Source: an uncultured Mailhella sp. | GTDB lineage: Bacteria; Desulfobacterota; Desulfovibrionia; Desulfovibrionales; Desulfovibrionaceae | Assembly: GCA_948482415.1 (NCBI GenBank) | Contig: CAOMFZ010000014.1 | Span: 1 to 19,475 of the forward strand | DNA length: 19,475 nucleotides | Reading direction: 5' to 3' | Shown here: piece after piece, positions 14,370 through 19,475 of the stretch | Layout: every line of letters starts with the position of its first letter | Numbering within the stretch: position 1 is the first letter of the stretch | Made by a program: the position numbers and the translations under genes | The notes under the pieces: model-generated | Told to the model about the DNA's origin: nothing | Seen by the model: the letters and a program-made list of their open reading frames with translations, nothing else | The model's database searches: none

Positions 14370-15539
14370 ATGCAGGAAAATGATATTGCTGAATGTTTTG
14401 CACTCAAATCCATTCCCAAAAGTATTTTGGCGGCGCGCTATGCCTATGCGAGCCTTGGCATTGCCATGGCTGTGTGGGCTGCGCTTATTCCTTTTGCCAT
14501 GGATCGCCTGCAGGTCAATAAGGCTGAGCTTGGGCTTCTGCTCCTGTGCCTTGGGTTTGGAGCCACTGTTTCCATGCCTGTTGCCGGGTCGCTTGCAAGC
14601 AGATTTGGCTGCCGTGCTGTTCAGATTGTGTGTATTCCTGTTTATTATATTGCTTTGTTTTTACTCAGTTTTGTGCCAACGCCCCTGACCCTTGCCCTTT
14701 GTCTTTCTGTTTTTGGCGCCATGAGCGGCACGCTTGATGTGGTCATGAATGTACAAGTGGCATTTTTGGAACAGGCGGGCAGGCGGCGGCTCATGTCCAG
14801 TCTGCATGCCATGTATATGATTGGGGTTGCGGCGGGCGCCGGTGTCATGGCGGTTTTGCTGCAAAGCACGGATAATCATATTCTTACCACGGGAATTATC
14901 AGTGCGCTGACACTTATTGCCATGCTGTATTTCCAGATCTATTTTTATCCGAAAAGCTCCTGTAAAGAAGAAAAAACACCTCTTTTCGCTATCCCTCGCG
15001 GAATTATTCTTTGGCTTGGCGTGATTTGCTTTTTTCTTTATATGATTGAGGGCGTCCTTCTGGACTGGGGTGCCCTGTTTCTGCATACCATACGGCATGT
15101 GCCCCTTTCACAGGCAGGGCTTGGCTATGCGATGTTTGCCGCAACCATGATGTGCGGACGGCTCTTTGGTGACAGGCTGGGAACGCGCTTTGGTTCAAAA
15201 AAACTGCTCTTTTGCGGTGTGCTTTTGAGTGTGGGCTGTTTTTGGATTGTGAGCTTTATTCCCAGTGCGTATGCGGCTTTTGGCGGCTTTTTCTGTTTGG
15301 GCTTGTCTGCGTCCACCACTGTGCCCATGCTGTTTTCCCTGACGACAAAAAATACTGTCGGAAGCTTGAGTTCAAGCATTGCGGCAGTCAGTATGGTGGG
15401 TTATATGGGGCTTTTAGCCGGTCCGGCGATTATGGGTTTTGTGGCGCATAATCTGGGCTTGCCCTCTGTGTTTATCACCATGAGTATTTTCCTTTGCATG
15501 GTGGCAGGGCTTTTGTGTTTCTTGAAGATCAAAGAATAA
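14370..15539 (+). CDS. MFS transporter, YbjJ-like
   Basis: The 389-residue protein is a twelve-helix major facilitator. The motif A region between helices 2 and 3 reads GSLASRFGCRAV (73-84). DVVMNVQ (123-129) and the following LMSSLHAMYMIGVAAGAG (141-158) are characteristic of the YbjJ/fucose-permease-like branch, in which MNVQG and MHG.YS.G..AGA are typical. A cytoplasmic loop with Lys/Glu (about 195-203) separates the two six-helix halves. The substrate is unknown; relatives have been linked to sugars or to drug-like compounds, without a firm basis for this one. It stands alone, 351 bp after ddl and 105 bp before the MBOAT gene, with only a weak AGG before the ATG. Confidence 0.87.
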   Translation: MQENDIAECFALKSIPKSILAARYAYASLGIAMAVWAALIPFAMDRLQVNKAELGLLLLCLGFGATVSMPVAGSLASRFGCRAVQIVCIPVYYIALFLLSFVPTPLTLALCLSVFGAMSGTLDVVMNVQVAFLEQAGRRRLMSSLHAMYMIGVAAGAGVMAVLLQSTDNHILTTGIISALTLIAMLYFQIYFYPKSSCKEEKTPLFAIPRGIILWLGVICFFLYMIEGVLLDWGALFLHTIRHVPLSQAGLGYAMFAATMMCGRLFGDRLGTRFGSKKLLFCGVLLSVGCFWIVSFIPSAYAAFGGFFCLGLSASTTVPMLFSLTTKNTVGSLSSSIAAVSMVGYMGLLAGPAIMGFVAHNLGLPSVFITMSIFLCMVAGLLCFLKIKE

Positions 15540-15644
15540 AGCTGTGCCGTCATATTGTGGATGAATTATAGAAATAACGCCTTATTTTGCTTGCTTTTCC
15601 GATAAAAGTACCCTAAAAAGAAAAAAAATTATTTCAGGTTGAAG

Positions 15645-17144
15645 ATGAATTTTGTAACCTTTCAGTTTGCGTTTTTCTTTTTGTTCGCTCTGGTGATTTT
15701 GAGTTTGGGGGCAAGGACGCTGAGAACGCAGACTTTTTTTCTTTTAGGAATTAATATTGCCTTTTATGCCTTTGCCGGCGTGCAGTTTCTGCCCTTGCTC
15801 TTTCTGGTGGCATTTATCAATTATCTGTCCGCTGTGCTCACCAATGCCCACCCTCTCAAAAAACACGGCACACGGCGTTTTATTATTGGGGCGGCTGTTT
15901 TCGCCCAAATTCTTCTTTTAGGCTTTTTCAAATATTATGAATTTCTTGTTCTTTCAGCCGAACAAGTGCTCGAAAGTCTCGGCTATAAAGTAAGTCTGAT
16001 TTTTCTTTTGCCCAGCGTGGATATTTTGCTTCCTGTGGGCTTGAGCTTTTATATTTTTCAAGGCATGTCCTATGCTGTTGACAGATACCGTGACGTGAAT
16101 TTGAAACCCTTATCCTATTGTAATGTTTTGCTGTTTGTGTCCTTTTTCCCCACTGTCCTTTCCGGCCCTATTATGCGCAGCAATCAGTTTTTTCCCCAGC
16201 TTATATCTGACCCCGTATCACCGGAGCTTAATGGTGATGCTGAATATAAAAAAATGGAAAAAGCCCTTATCAACCGCGATATTGCCGAGGGCTTTACCTA
16301 CATCTTGAGCGGGCTTTTCAAAAAAGTGGTGCTGGCAAGCTATTTGTCGGAACATATTGTGCGTGATGTTTTCCAAAGCCCGGAATTTTACAGCTCCGAA
16401 ACGGTTTTTGTGGCGATGTATGCCTATGCCATGCAGATTTTTTGCGATTTTTCTGGTTACACAGACCTTGCCATTGGCATTGGGCGGCTTATGGGTATAA
16501 AAATTCCGCAAAACTTTAATGCGCCGTATCTGGCAACCAGCGTCAAAGAGTTCTGGCACCGCTGGCATATCAGCCTTTCCACATGGCTGCGCGATTATGT
16601 GTATTTCAGTCTTGGGGGGAACCGTAAAGGCAATAAGTATGTGAATTTATTTCTGACTATGGCAATCGGGGGCTTGTGGCACGGCGCGCATCTGCGTTTT
16701 TTGGTCTGGGGTATGGCGCACGGCGCGGGGCTTATGGTTAACCATGCGTTTAAGCAGTTTTTACCCGGTTTTTCCGGTTCGCAATTTTTGAATAAGCCTG
16801 TGATAAGGGCGTGTTACAGCTTTTTTGCGTGGTTTTTGACTTTCCATTTTATTTGTGTGGTCTGGCTCTTTTTCCGAGCTGAAAGCATGGAACTTGCCCT
16901 TGCCATGCTCCAAAAAATGTTTCTCTTTACGAGTGAAGGCGACGGCTATCCCCTGTTGGTTTTGGCGGCGATTTTTTGCGCTTTTGCTGTTCAATGCGTG
17001 GGGAAATACAGTTTTAATGGGTTTGCCTTTGTGCTGGAAAAAGTCTGGTATCCGTTCAAACTGGTGATTATTACACTTTTTTGCGCCATTATTTTCAAGC
17101 TGGGGCCTGACGGTGTTTTACCCTTTATTTATTTTCAATTTTAG
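15645..17144 (+). CDS. MBOAT family O-acyltransferase, AlgI-type
   Basis: The 499-residue integral membrane protein belongs to the AlgI/DltB/PatA branch of the MBOAT family, which moves acyl (usually acetyl) groups across the membrane onto extracytoplasmic polymers. Multiple hydrophobic helices cover its length. Diagnostic segments are PVGLSFYIFQGMSYAVDRYR (130-149), SFFPTVLSGPIMR (166-178), CDFSGYTDLAIG (267-278), EFWHRWHISLSTWLRDY (302-318) and the invariant catalytic histidine, His346, in GGLWHGAHLRF. I start it at ATG 15645, which has AGG seven bases upstream; the in-frame TTG two codons earlier is less likely. The next gene, an SGNH-esterase fusion, begins eight bases after the stop, so the two should work together, as AlgI works with AlgJ/AlgX-type SGNH partners. 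The acceptor glycan is not visible. Confidence 0.93.
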   Translation: MNFVTFQFAFFFLFALVILSLGARTLRTQTFFLLGINIAFYAFAGVQFLPLLFLVAFINYLSAVLTNAHPLKKHGTRRFIIGAAVFAQILLLGFFKYYEFLVLSAEQVLESLGYKVSLIFLLPSVDILLPVGLSFYIFQGMSYAVDRYRDVNLKPLSYCNVLLFVSFFPTVLSGPIMRSNQFFPQLISDPVSPELNGDAEYKKMEKALINRDIAEGFTYILSGLFKKVVLASYLSEHIVRDVFQSPEFYSSETVFVAMYAYAMQIFCDFSGYTDLAIGIGRLMGIKIPQNFNAPYLATSVKEFWHRWHISLSTWLRDYVYFSLGGNRKGNKYVNLFLTMAIGGLWHGAHLRFLVWGMAHGAGLMVNHAFKQFLPGFSGSQFLNKPVIRACYSFFAWFLTFHFICVVWLFFRAESMELALAMLQKMFLFTSEGDGYPLLVLAAIFCAFAVQCVGKYSFNGFAFVLEKVWYPFKLVIITLFCAIIFKLGPDGVLPFIYFQF

Positions 17145-17152
17145 AGCTGTGT

Positions 17153-19360
17153 ATGAAAGTTAGTAAGGTTTCACGAAAAAGTTTTGTTTTGTATGCAGGC
17201 ATATTTTTGTGCATGCTCTTTTTTGAAGAAGCACGCCTGACGCCTCTTTTGGAGCGTGAGGGCGCCAATTATCCCATTTTGCTGACGGTCAATCGTTATA
17301 TTCAGGATTTTGGCGAAAAAAGTAAAATTTATGCCGTCAGTTCTGCTGTACATGATGAATTTGCCAGATTGGCTCAGGAAGATTTTTTAAGTGCCGCGCA
17401 AAATTTGAGCCCAAAAGTACAGGCTTGGTGGGAAGAATATAATCGTGCGAAAAGAGCAAAATCCGAAAATGTGCCTGCAGAACAGGAGCCCATAGAACAG
17501 GAAAATGTGCAGCAGGAAGAAATTTTGCAGCAGGCAGTCCAGGCTGAAAATATACAGGAAAATCCCGTGCAGAATATTGAGCCTGTAAAAAATGAAAGCA
17601 GAGAAGAGACAGCAGAAATAACGCAGGATGTTCAAAACGAAATTGTACAAAGCGAGATTGCGCAGGCTGAAATCAATTCTCAGGCACAGGAAGACGCTGC
17701 CCCGGCTCAAGAACAGGCACAGGAACAAGTGCAGGCACAGGAAGAACCCCGCGAAAAATATCAATATAATCAGTATAATTATCCGTTTAATCCCGGTTTG
17801 GTGCAAAAGCCGGAAAGCCAGGACGGCATTGCCGGCTATGCCGTGCGTATTCCTGATTACGGCAGGAAAAAGCGTGTGCTTTTAGTGGGTGACTCCATGA
17901 TGATGGAGGGGCTCGGACCGACGCTTCATCACCGTTTGCGCAAGCGCGATAATTTGGATGTACACCGTGAGGGGAAATATTCTTCCGGTTTGAGCCGTCC
18001 GGATTTCTATAACTGGTTTGAAAATTTGCCGATTATGCTGGAAGAGTATCAGCCGGACTTGCTGATTATGAGCCTTGGTGCCAATGATACGCAGGATATT
18101 GTCATAGACAAAAAGCGCTATTTTATTGATACAAAAGAATGGGCAGAACTTTATTTAGAACGCTCCAAAAAATTCCTGGCATTGGCTGACAACGGCAAGC
18201 GGGAAATTTTATGGGTGAGCCTGCCTGTTATGGGCAAAGAGCCGTATTTTACGCGGACAAAGCTTATTTCCAAATTGCAGGCAGAAGCCACGAAAGATGT
18301 CGCCAAAGCGCGCTTTATCAATATTGAGCATTTACTCACTGAAAACGGCAAATACACGACCTTTTACACAGGCAAAAATAATCAGAGCATACGCCTGCGC
18401 TCCAAGGATTTAATCCATGTCAGCAGTGAGGGCGGCGAAATTCTCACAGACTATGTTCTGCCTTCTGTGGATAAAAAGCTGGCGGCGCTCTATGCCGCTG
18501 ATGTGCCGGTTTGTTATCCGCCTGTGGCAGGCATGGCGAACCGCGTCGTGTTTACATCTTCCCTGCGGCAAAAGGAAGCGGAATATTATATCTGGCTGCC
18601 TGAAACCAAAACTGCGCTTGCAAAACCTGCGGAAAATGCAGAACAGGCGCTTAATGTGCAGGAAACTGTGGCGGCACAGCTTGGCAATAAGCGTTATCCT
18701 GTTTTGTATTTACTGCACGGGGCAACAGGTTCCGGCAAGGATTATGCAGATGCAGTTGGTAAGGATTTGCAGAAAATTGCCAATGAAAAAAATGTGATTA
18801 TTGTTGCGCCCAGCTGTGAGCCCTACGGCTGGTATGCGGACAGCCCGCTTGTTGCCGATAATCAAATTGCAGGCTTTTTGACAAAAGAGCTTATCCCGCA
18901 TATCGACAGCCTGTATCCCACCACGAAGAAGCGCGCCATTGCCGGGCTGAGCATGGGCGGACACGGGGCATTGCTTCTTGGTTTTCAAAATAAAGGCCTT
19001 TTTCAGTCCATGGCAAGTGTCAGCGGGGTTTTAGATATCCGCGAACATAAAAATAATTGGAAAATCAAAAATCTTTTGGGCGAGCTGGTGCCTGAAAATC
19101 AAAAAATCTGGGAAGAACACGCCGTCAATGCCCTGATAGAAAAGAAATGGCCGGCAACATCACCCCGTCAGATTATTGTTGTGGTGGGAACAAAGGATAC
19201 GCTGGTCATTGATGAAAACCGAAAAGCAAAGGATTTATTCCATAAACGCGGCTTTAAAATAGAATATATCGAAGCTGACGGCACCCATAACTGGGCTTTC
19301 TGGCAGAAACATATTCCCGAAACCCTTGCCAAACAAGCCGATTTTCTGAATAAGCTGTAA
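17153..19360 (+). CDS. Membrane-anchored fusion: SGNH (DUF459-like) domain plus esterase-D-like hydrolase
   Basis: The 735-residue chain starts with a membrane anchor or uncleaved signal (hydrophobic 11-24), then a short folded-looking segment (25-103) and a Glu/Gln-rich linker (about 104-200) with QAQEQ-type repeats. The SGNH domain (about 238-445) has RVLLVGDSMMMEGLGP (Ser248), LGAND (308-312, Asn311) and SKDLIHVS (417-424, Asp419 and His422), the DUF459 pattern. A second hydrolase (about 463-735) has YPVLYLLHGATGSGKDY (515-531), the nucleophile elbow GLSMGGHGA (598-606, Ser600), GTKDT (Asp682) and GTHNW (His712). That is the triad layout of esterase D, Ag85 mycolyltransferases and related carbohydrate esterases. 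Neither triad is broken. Eight bases after the MBOAT gene, it is the likely partner that accepts or removes acyl groups outside the cell membrane. No frameshift or internal stop is seen, so the fusion looks genuine. Substrates are unknown. Confidence 0.88.
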   Translation: MKVSKVSRKSFVLYAGIFLCMLFFEEARLTPLLEREGANYPILLTVNRYIQDFGEKSKIYAVSSAVHDEFARLAQEDFLSAAQNLSPKVQAWWEEYNRAKRAKSENVPAEQEPIEQENVQQEEILQQAVQAENIQENPVQNIEPVKNESREETAEITQDVQNEIVQSEIAQAEINSQAQEDAAPAQEQAQEQVQAQEEPREKYQYNQYNYPFNPGLVQKPESQDGIAGYAVRIPDYGRKKRVLLVGDSMMMEGLGPTLHHRLRKRDNLDVHREGKYSSGLSRPDFYNWFENLPIMLEEYQPDLLIMSLGANDTQDIVIDKKRYFIDTKEWAELYLERSKKFLALADNGKREILWVSLPVMGKEPYFTRTKLISKLQAEATKDVAKARFINIEHLLTENGKYTTFYTGKNNQSIRLRSKDLIHVSSEGGEILTDYVLPSVDKKLAALYAADVPVCYPPVAGMANRVVFTSSLRQKEAEYYIWLPETKTALAKPAENAEQALNVQETVAAQLGNKRYPVLYLLHGATGSGKDYADAVGKDLQKIANEKNVIIVAPSCEPYGWYADSPLVADNQIAGFLTKELIPHIDSLYPTTKKRAIAGLSMGGHGALLLGFQNKGLFQSMASVSGVLDIREHKNNWKIKNLLGELVPENQKIWEEHAVNALIEKKWPATSPRQIIVVVGTKDTLVIDENRKAKDLFHKRGFKIEYIEADGTHNWAFWQKHIPETLAKQADFLNKL

Positions 19361-19365
19361 GAGAA

Positions 19366-19459
19366 CCATTCCAATAAATCTTAAGAGTTTTGCAGGGGAA
19401 AAATTTTAGAGCATTTCCAATAAATCTTGCGACTTTTCTACGCAGGGGAAAAACTTTAG
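19366..19459. repeat. Tandem pair of ~48-bp repeat units
   Basis: The 14-base block ttccaataaatctt occurs at 19369-19382 and 19415-19428 (46 bp apart), and gcaggggaaaaa occurs at 19392 and 19442 (50 bp apart), so the units differ by a 4-bp indel. The array begins within a few bases of the esterase stop codon and may continue past the window edge. No terminator-like hairpin is evident here. Confidence 0.7.
19402..19433. repeat. Dispersed repeat, copy 2
   Basis: This stretch is the counterpart of 14189-14220 (26 of 32 bases equal, including 17 in a row) and spans the junction of the two tandem units. It shows that the tandem array is made of the same repeat family. Confidence 0.65.
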
Positions 19460-19475
19460 CTCTGCTGTCCATTTG

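Noticed and set aside
19366..19459. Tandem repeat as a CRISPR array
   Set aside because: Only two units with an indel and no unique spacers of constant length; no cas genes are in the window.

Overview
The window looks like a chromosomal segment of a Gram-negative bacterium of moderate-to-low G+C. The gene content and order (aspartokinase next to citramalate synthase and tsaE, a ThyX thymidylate synthase, a DUF374 acyltransferase beside ruvAB, AlgI-type MBOAT beside a DUF459 protein, G/C-rich intergenic hairpins) recall the Desulfovibrionaceae or a related sulfate-reducing lineage. That placement is an inference from memory of such genomes; no rRNA gene or search supports it here. I see no tRNA, rRNA, CRISPR array, transposase or phage gene.

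The genes lie in two divergent blocks. Everything from 151 to 8617 is on the minus strand and everything from 8708 to 19360 is on the plus strand. They diverge from a 90-bp gap (8618-8707) holding what look like overlapping back-to-back promoters. Reading the minus block in transcription order: DUF374 acyltransferase, ruvA, ruvB (with an unusual acidic N-terminal extension); thyX behind a hairpin-rich leader; a LoiP-like M48 protease followed by a hairpin; a GNAT acetyltransferase overlapping tsaE; then lysC and cimA, joined by a TAATG overlap and followed by a cluster of inverted repeats containing a good intrinsic terminator.

The plus block begins with an apparent housekeeping operon: an RsuA/RluB-type pseudouridine synthase, leucyl aminopeptidase pepA, a TtcA-like tRNA thiolase, dut, an HD-domain hydrolase and ddl (TGATG overlap between the last two). 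It ends at a GC-rich hairpin. A 351-bp gene-free stretch (14019-14369) follows, holding hairpins and one copy of a dispersed repeat. Then come a lone YbjJ-like MFS transporter and a two-gene unit: an MBOAT O-acyltransferase and a 735-residue protein that fuses an SGNH (DUF459-like) domain to an esterase-D/Ag85-like alpha/beta hydrolase through a Glu/Gln-rich linker. Related copies of the dispersed repeat lie in tandem right after that gene.

Functionally, lysC and cimA tie aspartate-family synthesis to a threonine-independent route to isoleucine; thyX and dut serve dTMP supply; ruvAB serves recombination; tsaE, ttcA and the pseudouridine synthase modify RNA; ddl makes the peptidoglycan dipeptide. 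The most unusual system is the MBOAT plus fused SGNH-esterase pair, which looks like a cell-envelope O-acylation and deacylation module with two separate serine active sites on one chain. The target glycan is unknown.
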